From Dermatemys mawii (lineage: Eukaryota; Chordata; Testudines; Dermatemydidae), in the NCBI GenBank assembly GCA_007922305.1, contig ML677351.1, positions 17,327,119 through 17,391,118 of the forward strand: a stretch of DNA of 64,000 nt, in the 5' to 3' direction. This document shows, one piece after another, positions 34,812 to 47,989 of the stretch. A program made the position numbers and the translations under genes. Below the pieces are notes generated by a model that ran no database searches, was not told the DNA's origin, and was given only the letters and a program-made list of their open reading frames with translations. Position 1 is the first letter of the stretch; every line of letters starts with the position of its first letter.

Positions 34812-35690
34812 GCATCCAATTTTACATAAAACTTGTAGGCATGTTACTTATTTGGTCCCTCCCTACCCCACTGTAAAAATCTCGGACCTACAACTGAAGT
34901 GGTTACTAAATAAAAGTCTCTTTAACTTGACTAGCAAATATGAATATAGAACACACTTTGCACTATGTTTTTCTGATTGCTACAAGTCTCCTTTTGTATG
35001 CATTGGGGTTAATCAGGAGACCAATTTTCTGTTTGCTGATAGGGTTTTGAAGTATCCCAGGGGAAAATATACATTATATTCTAATCTTGCTCCATGTAGC
35101 CCAACTGGGTATGATATAGTGAACACATTTTGAAAGATGCCTCCAACTGAATTCGTATATATGGCCAACCTCACTATGAACTGTGGACGTGACAGGGCTA
35201 TGATCTTCAAATCATACATTTCCCTTCCTTCAAGTACTGCTAGCCTGAGTTCTCTGTCATGTCTTAAGTGATAAGTAGAGCAAAAAAACAAGATTAGAGC
35301 TGTTTGTATATCAGCTATCATATTTCACATAAAGACTCTTTTAAGTGACAAAGGAAGAGAAATCTGTATGAAATTTATTTCCCTTGTGAAACATTTCAGT
35401 CAATAATTCATCACTTCTTATTTTATTTTTTACTACTCAGCTGTCCAGCAGAAAAAAAAGCTCTGTTCTTAAAAAAGGATGAATCTGCTGAATTGCATTT
35501 TCTTTTTTTTTTCCCTTTTGCTTTAGAAATACCTGGGTGAAATTTGGTTTATCATGGCCTTCATTAAGAAGTGAATGGATTTATTTTTGCTTAGGAATCC
35601 TGCGTTTAACAAATTATATTATGTAAAGCACACCGCCCTTGTTCACAAAAAATTCTGCAATAGCAGCCCCAACCATTACAGATTTAAGTT
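34812..35690. other. No feature recognised
   Basis: AT-rich, short open frames only. Confidence 0.5.
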
Positions 35691-35699
35691 GTGCTAATA

Positions 35700-35795
35700 C
35701 ATATTACAGAACATTAATGTAGAATACAATGCTCCTTTGTAATGTGCTTTGAGATCTACTAATGAAAAGCACTATGTAAACTATGTACTATGATA
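35700..35795 (+). repeat. SINE 3'-tail fragment (MIR-like)
   Basis: AATGTGCTTTGAGATCTACT, then AATGAAAAGCACTATGTAAA follows the common 'GCTTTGAGATC...GAAAAGCGCTATATAAG' tail. Confidence 0.45.
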
Positions 35796-36107
35796 AGGGA
35801 ACAGATGGAAGCTGTGAGAATATTAGACAAAGCTGCATGTTTTCTGATATCAAGTAGATTTTTAAGGGGTTTATAATCCCTAGGGGGAGGTGGTAATCCA
35901 TCCTGTACTACATAAAGCCCAAGTAATTGGACAGAGCTAAGAACTCTAGGGAGATCAGGAAGGATTAAATTCACACCCCTCACTTGCATGCAGACTGTGG
36001 GGCTACAAAGCATCTTATCTACAACCATTTATGCAGCCTATGGGCTGGAATCATGCTGAAGCCTCTTTCTGGTCTCCTTAGCCCAGATATGCAAAGTCAC
36101 ATATACA

Positions 36108-37295
36108 CAGAGGTGAAAGTAAGCCGGTATGCCCCAGTATGGCATACTGGCAAGAATAGCAGCTAGAGCCCTGGGCCCATTAAATTGCTACCAGAGCCCC
36201 ACTGCCAGAACTTTGAGGTAGTAGCAGCAGCCGGGACCCCCGGGGGGCCAGTGGCGATTTAAAGGGCCCGGGGCTCCACTATGGTAGAGGCAGCTGAGAG
36301 CCCTTGGTCCTTTAAATTACCACCGGAGCCCCACTGCTGCTACCCCAGGGGTCTGGCGGTAATTTAAAGGACCCAAGGCTCCCACCGCCACTACCCTCCG
36401 GGGCCCTTTAAATCGCCACCCAAGCCCTGCTGCTGGAGCCTTGGGGTAGTGGCAGCAGGGATCCAGTGGTGATTTAAAGGGCCAGAGCTCCTGGCTGCCA
36501 CTACCACAGCAGTACTCCGGGCCGTTTAAATCTAGGGCTTGGCTACACTGGCACTTTATAGCGCTATAAAGCCTCCTAGAGCGCTCTACCTTACTACCCG
36601 TCCACCCTGGCAAGGCACGTAGAGCGCTCGGACTCACTGACTGGAGCGCTTCTGGTACTCCTCCTTGCAAGAGGATTAACAGCTGTTGCATATTGGGTGA
36701 GATGGTGTAGCTCCAGTGTAAACGGATAGTAATGATATTACCTCCGGGAATGCCCCCTAATATCTTTAAGTCAAGTGGCCTCTCTTCCCTTTGTTTTGAA
36801 CTTGGCTGGAGGAATGTGGAAGTACTTTTTCAGAGCTTATCTGCAACGGGACAAAGCAAACTTTACTGAGTGAGTGAGAGGCAGGGGGCTATAGGTGACT
36901 AAACTGACAAGATAGTGTGTGGACACACTCTCAGCACTCCAAAACTCCGCTCTCTGTCTCCCCCCACATACACACAACACACTTCACCTCACCCCCTCGT
37001 TTGAAAAGCACCTTGCAGCCAGTTGAACACTGGGATAAGCAGAGCACCCCCAGTGCCACTGCAAGTGCCACAAATTTGGCCACACCAGTGCAGTTGCGGC
37101 TGTCAGTTTGGACACACTGGAGCGCTTTCCCTGGAGTGCTCTCCAAAGGTTTAACCCAAAGCCCTCTACTGCTGCAAGTGTAGCCAAGCTTCTAGTTTTA
37201 AAGGGCCCAGGGATTTAAGGCCCCGCCTCTTCTAGTTGATGCCCTGCTCAGAACTCCAGAGTACTGGTAAGTCCTTTAAGTTACTTTCACCCCTG
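36108..37295. mobile_element. hAT element with perfect TSD, hosting a nested transposon
   Basis: Termini CAGAGGTGAAAGTAA (36108) and TTACTTTCACCCCTG (to 37295) match with one mismatch. Exact 8-bp repeats CATATACA flank it (36100-36107 and 37296-37303). The body has alternating blocks of TTTAAA with GCC/GGC-rich repeats (a CCCTTTAAATCGCCACC type unit on both strands), giving strong internal symmetry. Relatives lie at 3491 and 47990. Confidence 0.8.
36535..37191. mobile_element. Nested DNA transposon inside the hAT element
   Basis: Inverted ends GGGCTTGGCTACACT and AGTGTAGCCAAGCTT. CTA occurs immediately outside each end (36532-36534 and 37192-37194), compatible with a 3-bp Harbinger-type duplication. 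Near the left end CTTTATAGCGCTATAAAG (36554-36571) is a perfect 18-bp palindrome, and AGAGCGCTC-type repeats recur. The host repeat's TTTAAA-GGGCC sequence continues on both sides. Confidence 0.7.
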
Positions 37296-37303
37296 CATAT
37301 ACA

Positions 37304-39835
37304 GTGGTTCTTCCTCTACCCAGCCTCAGGCTACATTAACTTTTTAGTGAATTTACCTCTGCATGCCAGGGGAGCGAAGCAATATAGTTCCTGCCACCAT
37401 ATTCCTGGCTTGCCTGCTCTCCACATGCAGCCTCTTCTTCAGGTCTTGAGCAAGGGTTGTGAAACAGATTTAACAGAGGCCCCCTATCACAGCCTACAGT
37501 CCCTTTCCCAGTGCCTACTGGAGGTGAAAAGTTCCACATTCTATTATCAGTCCAGTGTCCCCGATTCTTTACAGTTCTGGTTATTTACTGGAAGATATAC
37601 CTTCATTATTCCTTTCCTCATCACAGTGAACGTTTGTGAAGTCCTTTCATGATAAAATTCCACAGAATAGACATCCTAAATTAGGCTGGACAAGATCAGA
37701 ATTTCAAAAAGTAAGTCAGAAGTGACTGAATACTTTGTAGAGGATAGTATGCCCTCAACTTTTCTGATATAAAATAGACATACTGGACAAGATCCTCTAT
37801 TCATGTAAAAATACAAGGGCTAATCACCAAACATGGTGGTTTTCTATTCATACAGAGCCATGCTGCTATCTCAGGCAGTCCTAAATACAAAATATGGCAA
37901 TGATAGGTGCCCTGTATTTTCATTTTCTATTTTAAGATTCACCAGTACATTTCACACTGGCTTTTTTCCTTTATGGAGATTTCACTTTAAGGAAAACCCA
38001 GATATTTGTTTTTCTATTGCCCTAACAACGTTCAATGAAAATACATACCTACAGAGGCACACACTTCAGGAGAGAGAAAAATAAACATGATTGATATAGA
38101 AATGCTAAGCAAAGAATGCTCATGCAAAGCTTTGCTTGACAATATAAATGCACATTATTAATTGCTCATATCTTTTATGTTCTTAAAAACATCAGAGATA
38201 AAAACCAAGGCACAGTAGATGCCTAAGACATTAAAACACTAACGTTGCTTGGAGAAAAATGATAAAATGAAATGGCACTTATCAGGCTGCTTATTTTCCT
38301 GTATATTTGAGAAATGTGTAATACCATCTTATCGCCTGTCACAAAACCCTTAAACAGAGTTGAATACAACATAGAGACATTTGTAATATCAACTCCAGTA
38401 GCTGTTATAATCTGAGCAAGCACATACCCATGATCACAAAAAGGAATTTTGTCTTCTAGCACAATGCTTTGTATCTCCCATAGGATGGACACTCAGTGGC
38501 TCTCACTATAAAGCATTGCACCTGCAGTAATCAATGTCTTTAAATACCAAAATAAATCTTAGGGTTAGAATTCTTTCATACTTACTGACTGTGCCTACTT
38601 TTGAACTCAGACCTTCCACCTGCCCTTCATTTTGAAAGGCATTATTCATTTCTACCTATCTGTCACAGGGTTTTATATTGCCACCTATCACTGTAGTATC
38701 TGAGTGCCTTCTACCTAAAATCAATAGCAATAGCAAAGTGCCTTGTGCGGGGAACACAGAGACACAGGGGAACATAGCACCTCCCCCTTTTTATAGTCAA
38801 AACTCCACTTGGAATAGTGGTTTTTTTATTATTTTATTTTTGGTAGGGATTTGGGAGTGCAGAGAACTATCATTTATATCCCATAATTACTTACATTTCT
38901 CCGATCTGTGGTCTTCACACCTTTACTGTTGAAAGTTAGTTATCACAGTAGTCAAGAATAAACAAAAAAGAACTGTGGCTACAGAATTATTTACCAACAC
39001 ACACACAAATTACCAGGCACTTCAAATTAGCTATACGTTTCCCTCAATCTGGGCCCCATATATGGGCCGTGACAGATTAAGAGGCATGTTTGACCACGGG
39101 CCCAGCTAAAGGGCAGGGCAGCCAGAAAACTTAAAAAATTAAAAAGGTTGGGCTCCAAACACAAGTGGTGACTAGGTTGAGTAGATGAGAGGGTTGTGGC
39201 TGCATGTTTCCCGTCCTCCCTGTCTCAGCCACTTCTCGCATTCTTGCTGGTATCTGGGAACTCAAGGGAGCAAAAAAAGCAGGAGCCACAAAAGAATAGC
39301 CACCAGTTGCTCTCACAGTAGTAGCTACTCTTCCCCTCTTACTACTGTATTTGATTTAGGAGTGAGACCCTGGTAGAATGGATCAGCTCAGGATTGGAGG
39401 ACGGAGAGCAGGTCCCAGAGCAATGAGAGATGGGATAAAAAGGAGAGAGAAGCCCTCTCCAAGAAGAAAAAAAGGGAAGACTCTCAGGGAGTGAAAGAAT
39501 GGAGAAGTCCATAGGAATCACCTCTTTGATAGAGGAGAAATTAGGGCAAAACCCTGAGGAACTTCAGGGAGTGAGAAGGGGAATTACCTCCTGAAAGTGC
39601 CAGAGAAAATTAATCTGCTGTCATTCTCTAAAGGAACAGGAACAGGAAATTGGTCTGTTCTTTTCCCCAAAGTATACCAGGGAGGGAATAGGGAAGGAGC
39701 CCTTCCCTGAAGATGCCTGTGAAGGGCAGCAGGCCACTGGACTTCCCATCAAGATGACAAGTGCTGGTTTGGGGAACCAAGGAGGCCAAGGAGTACTTGG
39801 AGATGAAAGGCCTGTTGCAGTAGGTCTACAGTGCA
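37304..39835. other. No gene; weak SINE trace near 38668-38770
   Basis: AT-rich. TGCCACCTATCACTGTAGTA then TCTGAGTGCCTT hints at an old MIR/L2-type repeat. No supported ORF. Confidence 0.4.
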
Positions 39836-40082
39836 ATTAGCCACCCAGGGCTGACCCGTGCAGATGAATTGGGTTAAGAGGTTGTTCAATTGTGGTGCGG
39901 ACATTCAGGCTTGGGCTGCAGCCTGACTTTTGGACCCTCCCACCTCACAGGAGCCCAGAGTCAGGACTCCAGCCTGAACTGGAACATCTACACCAAAATT
40001 AAATAGCCCTTTAGCCTGAACCCAAGTCAGCTGGCACAGGCCAGTCATGGGTTTTTAATTCCAGTGCAGACATACCCTTGGA
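39836..40082. repeat. DNA-transposon MITE
   Basis: Left GGTCTACAGTGCAATTAGCC (from 39823) and right TTTTTAATTCCAGTGCAGAC then ATACCCTT are approximate inverted termini. Inside are GCTTGGGCTGCAGCCTGA and GGACTCCAGCCTGAAC symmetric parts. Boundaries approximate. Confidence 0.5.
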
Positions 40083-41214
40083 CTGCATCTATAGGTTTGG
40101 ATAAGCATTTAAACATCTAGAGACTTATCCAAATGCCAGAACTGATGAGATTCTGATAATTAAGATATAAAAACAAAAAGTTCACCAGGCCACACATACA
40201 GCCTTCAGCAACTTGGGCCAAGCAGGCCCCAAATACACAGCTTCTTTGTCAACTGTCTCCAGAAATATTTTTAAATGCTGAAAACTACTAAACTTTCTAC
40301 ATTTTTCTTTTCATTCAAAACCTGTAAAGTCAGATTTATAAGACCATAGTTGCTGGAAGGTTAGAGAGCAGATAACAGAATTTCAAAAATAATTGACATT
40401 TTGATTAACTATTTTGCTCTTTTCTTTGGAGGAGGGGAACAAAAGCAATGAGAGTTGCAATAATTAGTCCCAATGGCAGTGACAGATTTTAGTCATTGAT
40501 GGCAAAAAGCCTCAAAAATGCTTGCAAGTTCTGGTAAAGTGACTCAAACTTCTCTGATCTGCAAGGAGAATTAGAAATCTTGAAGGAACAGGCTTTCCTG
40601 TCAGATTGCAGCTTGGATTCAGCCAGGAAAAAAGTACTGCCACAGTAGTTCCTCTTGTTGCACATTGGTACATCTGCTCCCACTGCTGGTTGAAACCGGG
40701 AACATCAGAAATATGTGGAGATGGGGCGTGAGGGCAGGGGGAGTCAAGCAGAGACTTTTTAAAAGTGCAAATGGGAGCTGAGACTTTCAGGATGCTTAAC
40801 TACCCTTTGTGTCTTTGAGAAATCTCCCCTGTTGCCAATATTTTTCAGATCTTTGGACAAAGATCCAAGAAAGTTATTTTAACTTTACCAAATTGGCTTG
40901 CTTTATCTCTAACGCACAGGGCCCTCGGTATATTTAAAATTCATCTTAAATTGTTCTAGAAAAACAAAAAAGGACTATGGACATAGAACATTTACAAACT
41001 AAGGGCCTAATCCTGCAAACACTTACTTCTAAGCATAACATTTACTACCAAGTGTAATCCAGGGAGTGTCCCTAATAGTAAGAGCTTTCAGAATTTGGCA
41101 CCAGGTTTCTTCCAAACCTTTGTGCACAACTAACAAAATGAAATCATGGGTAGTCTACTAATAGCTGTAAAGAAACTGCTTTGATTAGGAAACACGTTAG
41201 TAGAGGAGGAGATG
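40083..41214. other. No gene; palindromic-repeat trace at 41003-41090
   Basis: GGGCCTAATCCTGCAAACAC to CTTTCAGAATTTGGCACC is a degraded amniote palindromic repeat. Otherwise nothing. Confidence 0.4.
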
Positions 41215-41390
41215 GTAGTCAGGATTTCTGGGTTCTGTTCCTGGTTCTTCTGCTGACCTGTTAACCTTGAACATGTCACGGAACTAATTTCTGCCTCAGT
41301 TTCCCTATCTGTGAAAAGAAGAATAATGCCATTTTATTCACAATGGTGTTGCATGATTAGTTAATGTTTATCAAGTGCTTTTATGTGCCA
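41215..41390 (+). repeat. MIR-like SINE
   Basis: GGATTTCTGGGTTCTGTTCC, then ACCTTGAACATGTCACGGAA, CTGCCTCAGTTTCCCTATCT and GTGAAAAGAAGAATAATGCC follow MIR in order, plus strand. Confidence 0.7.
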
Positions 41391-43975
41391 GCTTATCCTG
41401 AGGATCATAAAGCCAACTATTTTTATTATAATAGACATCTGCATAACCTGTAGGATGAGGTTAACTGCAGAGGACTAAAAGAAAGTGCATCAAGGGACTG
41501 TCTTTATGTCCATATAGTACAGTGTATGTAAATATATCAAGCTCATGCCTCAGACACTTAATAAAAAGGCAACTATGCCACCATTCTGAGCTGAATGCCT
41601 CTAACTTATTAATTCCTTACGGACAAGTTAAGGAGATAGGAAACCCCTGAAGCATGTAAATTCAATTGTAAATGCAAGTGCTTTTAACCCTACATAGTCA
41701 TACCAGGCCTCTGAAGTGCACCCTCTAGCCCTTGAATGTCAGACAGCATTCTCCCAATTGTGATGTTCAGCTCAGCACAATTCTTCTTCGGCTAAGGAAC
41801 GGCTGCCTCAAAGAGTCACAGAGAAAGGTGGCGATAGGGAAACAACTGCACTCAGAGTATCACTCTTCAAGAACGGAAAGAAGATTAAAAGAGCAATGAG
41901 TTTTATGCTAACGAGGCCACGCAAACCACAAGTGACCGTACAAGACCCCTAGCTATCAAAGTCGACTGTAAAGCACTAGTTTGAAATCCACTCCTCAGTA
42001 TAGTCATTCTGCTTCTCAAGTGTGTTACAGGAGGGAAATTCAACCAAAAAACCCACCACCACAAAACCAAGAACCCTGCAGTTGTTGCAAAGGATGGCTC
42101 TTTTAGTCTTCTCCTATAACATTTTTAATTTGCAAAGATATTTTTAAAAGACTGAGTTCTCCCTCATGCCCCAGTGTCTCCTCCTTGCAGTGAAGTCACA
42201 TGATGGAGCTTCAAACATTACAGAGGATCAAGCTGCATGAGCACCCAAAAGTTGCATGCTTGTCTGAACTTTCTCCAAAATATCTGAAACAAACATTTAG
42301 GTTGGAATGATTGGGCTGGAATTCTTCTAGTACATTATTTGCTGGCAGCTGTCAAAATGAATGTAGGCTTGTGTAATGGGCATGATTATTTTCTTACTTG
42401 CACCAGTTATACACATCTGTAGTTACACTGAGTTCAGTGAAGTTACTCCTGATTTATAGCCATTGAGAGCAAAACCAGACTTAATATACTGACAAATACT
42501 CACTCCAGTGAGCAAGTGTGCTGCCACATTCAGCACTAGCTGCAAGTGATAGACTCCTCTGGCAGTCTGGACAAGAGGGATTTAAACAGCCCAGCTGTGA
42601 GGTTTTGAGGACCCACTAGAAGTGGGAAGATTATTGTCTGAGAACAGGAGCAAATATAACACAGGTTATGAAAAGAATCCTGGTCCCCTGGTAGAAAAGA
42701 ACCCCGATCCTCTTCCATCTGTATCTTCATATCCAGAGAGCAGTAAATTCCATCGGCTCCTGCCAATTCCAGTTTACCACCAGGAGAGGCCATCAGCTAA
42801 TTCCTGGAGCGTTATCCCATCTGCTTTTCCAGATTACTCCTTTGCGTGTGTCTATTTTTTTGTTACAAGTCGTCTCGCAATTTAATGGCCACCTCCTAGA
42901 ACTGAAGTGGTTGTTGAGTCAGAGATTGATCGGGAGATTGGGTGTACTCCTACCTAAGGGCAAGCCAATATTACAAGACAAGTTAAATGCAGAATTGCAA
43001 TTAAACATCTGAGCTTCAGAATGACAGATGAAGTGATGAATACACATGTCTGGCTTTTCCTTTATGTGACATGGTGTTCTAGCCTAGTGACAGAAAAAAA
43101 AAAAAACAGACAAATTACCTGACTTCTGAATCAGCAACTACTTTCTAACTGTTTTCTGAAATATCAACCTTCTCCTAGCAGGACTGGGGACTGGCAAAAA
43201 GGAATCTAATGCTTTTTAGCATTTTTCTCTTAGATTGGAAATAGTGGCGTGGATTCTGAAGAAGCCAAAATTGTACATTACAAAGAGACATAAGTTAAAG
43301 AAAAATATAGATTAATACACAGAAAGAAGTCTGAGCAAGGGAAATAAGTATATTAAAGTATGTCAATGTAAAACACAGACAATGTAGTTCATGTTCTCTG
43401 CTTAGACAAAACTAAAACATAACATTCAAATGTATTAATCTAGTAGATAAAAACCTTCAAGTGCAGTAAAGCTTTTCATGTAGGACTCCCCATGTAGCTG
43501 CCTCAGAAAAATAAAAAAAGTCATCATGCCCAAATAATTATCTACCTGTGGGCCTCATCAGTATAATGGACAAAATTTTCACAAGTACCTAAGTGACTTT
43601 GAAAAGAGGATTTAGACTCCTAAGGTTTCTGTCACATAAGAAACTCTATGAGACTAAGGCTCTTAAGTGCAAGTCACTTTTGAAATTGGGACTGAGGAAT
43701 TTTTGAAAATTTTACCTATATGCATTGGTATTTCATAAAACTATGTAAAGCAAGGTCCCTTCCCCTGAGGAAATGAAACCTCACTCATAGACAGTGCAAC
43801 TGCAATACAGTGCAGACATGGTCAAAGGAGAACAATGTTGGAAGCAAAAGAAGACAGAGCAGATTTTACAACTAGAGGAAAACTCACAGCAGAAAACCCT
43901 AAAACCCCAATAAGAAACTTGGAGAGAATAAAATAAACCCCATTGGAATGTTCGAAGCCACGGGGAAAATGATTA
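41391..43975. other. No gene; palindromic repeat at 42383-42480
   Basis: CACCAGTTATACACATCTGT to GTTACTCCTGATTTATAGCC around GAGTTCAGTGAAG is a palindromic amniote repeat. The rest is unrecognised AT-rich sequence. Confidence 0.45.
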
Positions 43976-44366
43976 CAATAGAACCTCAGAGTTCCGAACA
44001 ACCTCCTTTCCTGGGGTGTTTGTAACTCTGGACACAACGTAGTGACAATTCTTACAGAAGTTTACAACTGAACACTGACGTTATACAGCTTTGAAACGTT
44101 ACTATGTGGAAGAAAAATGCTTTTAAACGTCTTAATTTAAATGAAACAAGCACAGAAAGTTTTCTTAACTTGACAATTTTTTTAAAAAAACTTACCTTTT
44201 CTTTTTTAGTAATTTACATTTAACACAGTGCTGTGCTGCATTTGTGTGAGTGGCTGGGTGGGTGGATGTCTGCTGCTGCCTGATTGCATACTTCCATTCC
44301 CAAATGAGGAGTGTGGTTGAGTGGTCAGTTCATAACTCTGGTGTTTGCAACTCTGAGGTTCTGCTA
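43976..44366. mobile_element. Tigger-like (TcMar) non-autonomous element
   Basis: Left end CAATAGAACCTCAGAGTTCC, right end AACTCTGAGGTTCTGCTA. TA dinucleotides sit immediately outside at 43974-43975 and 44367-44368, as expected for Tc1/mariner insertion. Internal TTAATTTAAATGAAACAAGC and GTGTGGTTGAGTGGTCAG segments match a remembered turtle Tigger-type repeat. No transposase. Confidence 0.75.
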
Positions 44367-44570
44367 TATACAGAGTGCTCTCTTTCCATTCTGAATGAGA
44401 GGAAAGGGTCTAACAGCTGTTGCTGAATCCACACTATGAAGACTGAAAGCTTGCATTTCCACCTTCCAAGATATGGCTAACTCTCATTGCCTTCAATGGG
44501 AGATATGCTACCCTGCCAGGGACAGAACTGAGCCTCAAATACCCATCTTAAACACAGCAACTTTAAATTT

Positions 44571-45035
44571 CATAGATTCATAGAATATTAAGATTGGAAG
44601 GGACCTCAGGAGGTCATCTAGTTCAACCTCCTGATCAAAGCAGGATGAATCCCCAACTAAATAATCCCAGCCAGGGCTTTATTAAGCCAGGCCTTAAAAA
44701 CCTCTAAGGAAGGAGATTTCACCACCTTCCTAGGTAACTCATTCCAGTGCTTCACCACCCTCCTAGTGAAGAAGTTTTTCTGAATATCTAACCTAAACCT
44801 TCCCCACTGCAACTTGAGACCAATTACTCCTTGTTCTGTCATCTGCTACCACTGAGCACAGTCTAGATTCATCCTCTTTGGAACCCCCTTTGAGGTAGCT
44901 GAAAGCAGCTATCAAATCCCCCCTCATTCTTCTCTTCTGCAGACTAAACAACCCCAGTTCCCTCAGCCTCTCCTCATAAGTCATGTGCTCCAGCCCCCAA
45001 TCATTTTTGTTGCCCTATGCTGGACTCAGAAATGT
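44571..45035 (-). mobile_element. CR1 LINE 3' fragment
   Basis: From CATAGATTCATAGAATATTA to CATGTGCTCCAGCCCCCAAT. Minus-strand translation gives [20 protein letters not shown] followed by a [17 protein letters not shown] segment, and in another frame [17 protein letters not shown], the end of the CR1 ORF2. At least one frameshift separates the frames. Confidence 0.9.
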
Positions 45036-45419
45036 ATTTTGCTAGAACAATAGAAATGTTTTAGAGCCTCTCTCTGCTGCTGTCCTCACGATGACCCTGA
45101 CTAGATTAATTGACTCTCCATTTTCCAGATACAGCCATTGAAAATAACTTCATCTAACATAATCTGTTTATTACAACTGTAGAATATTTTCCTCCTTTTC
45201 AGTTCACAAGGCACAAGGGTAATCTGGTCATATTCTTAAAATAGTCCTTGGAAACACAAAAGACTCCAGCCAACATTAGCAGCAATTCACAATCAGCACT
45301 GTTCTCAACTACTAGGAAACCCTACATCAACCGACTGCCACAGCAAAGGCAGAGACATCCTCCCCAGATGCAGGCCTCCACTAATCTAGAAGCCATTTCA
45401 GAAATTAAAGAGAGACACC

Positions 45420-45524
45420 AATTCTGCCCTCAGTTTCACTAGTGTAGATCAACAGTCATTGCACTGAAGTCAGTTGCATTAACTGTTGATTTAAACCAGC
45501 GTAACTGACAGCAGAATTTGATCC
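45420..45524. repeat. Amniote palindromic repeat
   Basis: AATTCTGCCCTCAGTTTCAC on the left, GTAACTGACAGCAGAATTTG on the right, around GCACTGAAGTCAGTTGC. Confidence 0.6.
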
Positions 45525-45859
45525 TGACCCTCCAGAGCTCAGTGTCAGTTCCCTTGAAAACCCGGAAGTGCCTAAGAGATATCTTGCCTTTAAACTTCAG
45601 GTTACAGATTCAAAAGTGTGGCATTTGGACACACAGTTTCCCACCAACTTGTAGTGTCAAGAGCTGATCTCTTATACGGATAATGAGAACATCCAAAAAT
45701 ACACTGACTGGAGTTTTAAAAAACAATCTTAGAAGTTGGAAGGGATATAAACCCTCATTCTTGTGCGCATAAGCCAAGCTCTAGCCGCGACAGTTGGGAA
45801 GAAAGTTTCCTGTGGACAGGTTATTACTGGTTGTTCACCTTGGGTTTTTTGAAGTTGTC

Positions 45860-45937
45860 AGTATCAGACAGACAGAATACTGGACTAGCTGGACCACTTC
45901 TTGAATCTGTCTTGGTAATTCCTATGCTTATTTTAAA
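45860..45937 (+). mobile_element. CR1 LINE 3' tail (second subfamily)
   Basis: ATACTGGACTAGCTGGACCA, then TTGGTAATTCCTATGCTT matches the forward 3' end of the subfamily seen reversed at 15396-15605. Confidence 0.6.
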
Positions 45938-46789
45938 TCCTATTGTAGGTAAATGAGATAGGACTGCAAGGAGGAACGGTTTATGAAAGCGTAGTTTATT
46001 TTTGTCTAACTGCAACAGGGTTGGTTACCTTACATCTGGAGGGTACACTGATTGGCATTCTACAAATGCACCAGACAGAATCAGGCAAAAATAATTACAT
46101 AATGTTATTTTTTTTATGTCTAAATTCAAGATTGCTGTTGAACATACAAATCAATTAAAAGAAAAACAAATCCCTCTCCAAACTCACCACACTGGCACAG
46201 GTAGGAGCAGGGGATACTTCAATGCTACAGCTCAGCCCCTTGTTTTCCACAAAGGATTCACACACCCCTTTGGCAGAAAGTGGGCACAGGTAGTGTTTCT
46301 ACTGAACATGTTCCCCAGAGCATTGTGGGTTGAGGCCTCTTTAAACTCCAAACTGTGCTCTATAGGGTCAGTGCTAGCAGGGGCATCTTTGGAACACACT
46401 GAAGCAGCACATCTCCCTGTTGATCTGGCCACTTCTTATCTCCCAGTCAGAGCCCAAATGGGGAACCCTGGGTTGCACGGGCTATTACTAGGCCCCTCGC
46501 TGGAAAAGAAAGTACAGTCTCCTTCAGCCACTGCAACCTGGGAAATTGTATTATGAGATGCTCTCTATTATGGGGCAGCAGGAGCTGGGCAAGACACTGG
46601 GTGAATTTATTCCAGAGACAGATAAAACTGTAAATAAAATAAACACAGCAATAAAAATGCATAAATACCACAATTAAAGTAGCCATAGCTTGCAATAATG
46701 AATTATCCTAGAGAGAACAAACACAGGAATAATATTCTGGCAACGTAAATTACAGAGAGAATTCTCTGTGCACACACGAAGAGATTAAA
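45938..46789. other. No feature recognised
   Basis: A 146-codon frame at 46116-46556 shows no domain and is not called. Confidence 0.45.
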
Positions 46790-46888
46790 GGGTCAAATTT
46801 TGCTCTCATTTATACCAATGTAAAGCCACTGTCTTCTCTGGAGTTCATTTGCATTTACACTGGTGTAAATGATAACAGAATCCAGCCC
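46790..46888. repeat. Amniote palindromic repeat
   Basis: GGTCAAATTTTGCTCTCATT, TATACCAATGTAAAG on the left and ACACTGGTGTAAATGATAAC, AGAATCCAGCCC on the right. Confidence 0.65.
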
Positions 46889-47989
46889 ATGCACTTCAGA
46901 GGAGAAAGAGAATTCCATTGCAACTGCTGGGTGATGAGGAAAAGCTGTGCTATGCTGGGGAACTCAGTATCACAACTATCCAATGCAATGGCCGAAACAA
47001 GAGCCTAACAAACTGTGGTTGTTACAAGGAAAGTCAAGCTACAGACCAGATTTGATAAAATACAAGCCATTGGCAATTTTTTTCCCCTTCCCAAGATCTT
47101 CTCCAATGTATATATGGACAGCAGGAGATTTATCCACTGGTTGATAATCAATGAGAACTCTTTCCAATACTAAATTAGTAGTTCCAAGGAGTTTGTTGCA
47201 GATATAACTCTGTGCCCTGATATGTCGGCTGGTAAGACCAAAGGATTTTACAATCAATGAAGGAAAATTTAAAATCAATGCACCTGCAATTTTTTTTTTT
47301 GGTATGAGAGCAATTTTTTTTGTCAAGTAACAAAATATGAAAGGAAAGAAATTCCAATAATACAGGAGTTAAAGTGTCTACAAATGCTTGACAAATTCTG
47401 CAAAAATCTCTGATAAATAATCCTACTTTATGAGGAGGCAGCATGTCTGAAATGTTAACGGCAGAACTTGGTTTGTGGGGGTTTAAAGAGATCCCAGCAC
47501 ATTTTGTCCCCATTTTCCTTTCCTGGTTATAATCTGAAAACCTATTTTCCAAATGTGAAATAAATCATACTGGAGCCTATTTGATTTGCTGCTAGTTTGT
47601 CTAGATCTTATGGCAGCCCCACAGAAAAAAAAAGTTTTATAGAAGGAAAAAAATTAATAGAGACAATATTTGTCATTCTGAAAATTAAGGAACATGTTTA
47701 ATACAATATTTATGTGCTTTCTTAGATAGCTTTTAAAGAAGGAGAGCGAAAGAGAGTGTGCACATGATTAAAGCAACTGTCCCAAATACAAGGCACCCTA
47801 TTAATTCAGATCAGAATTACTCATATTAACAAGTAAGTGGGAATAATTAATGTAGTATTTAATATTCAGTTATGTGTAGGCGTTAGAGCAATAGATAATA
47901 CCTGAGGAGTGGATAGTATCTCAGGAGGAATAGTGGATGATGCAGTCACAAGCAAAAAGGAGGTAGTGAAATATTATTTGTATTACAGT
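46889..47989. other. No feature recognised
   Basis: AT-rich, nothing supportable. Confidence 0.5.

Noticed and set aside
36317..36691. 124-codon minus-strand frame
   Set aside because: Lies within repeated TTTAAA/GGCC blocks of a hAT element and runs into the nested transposon.
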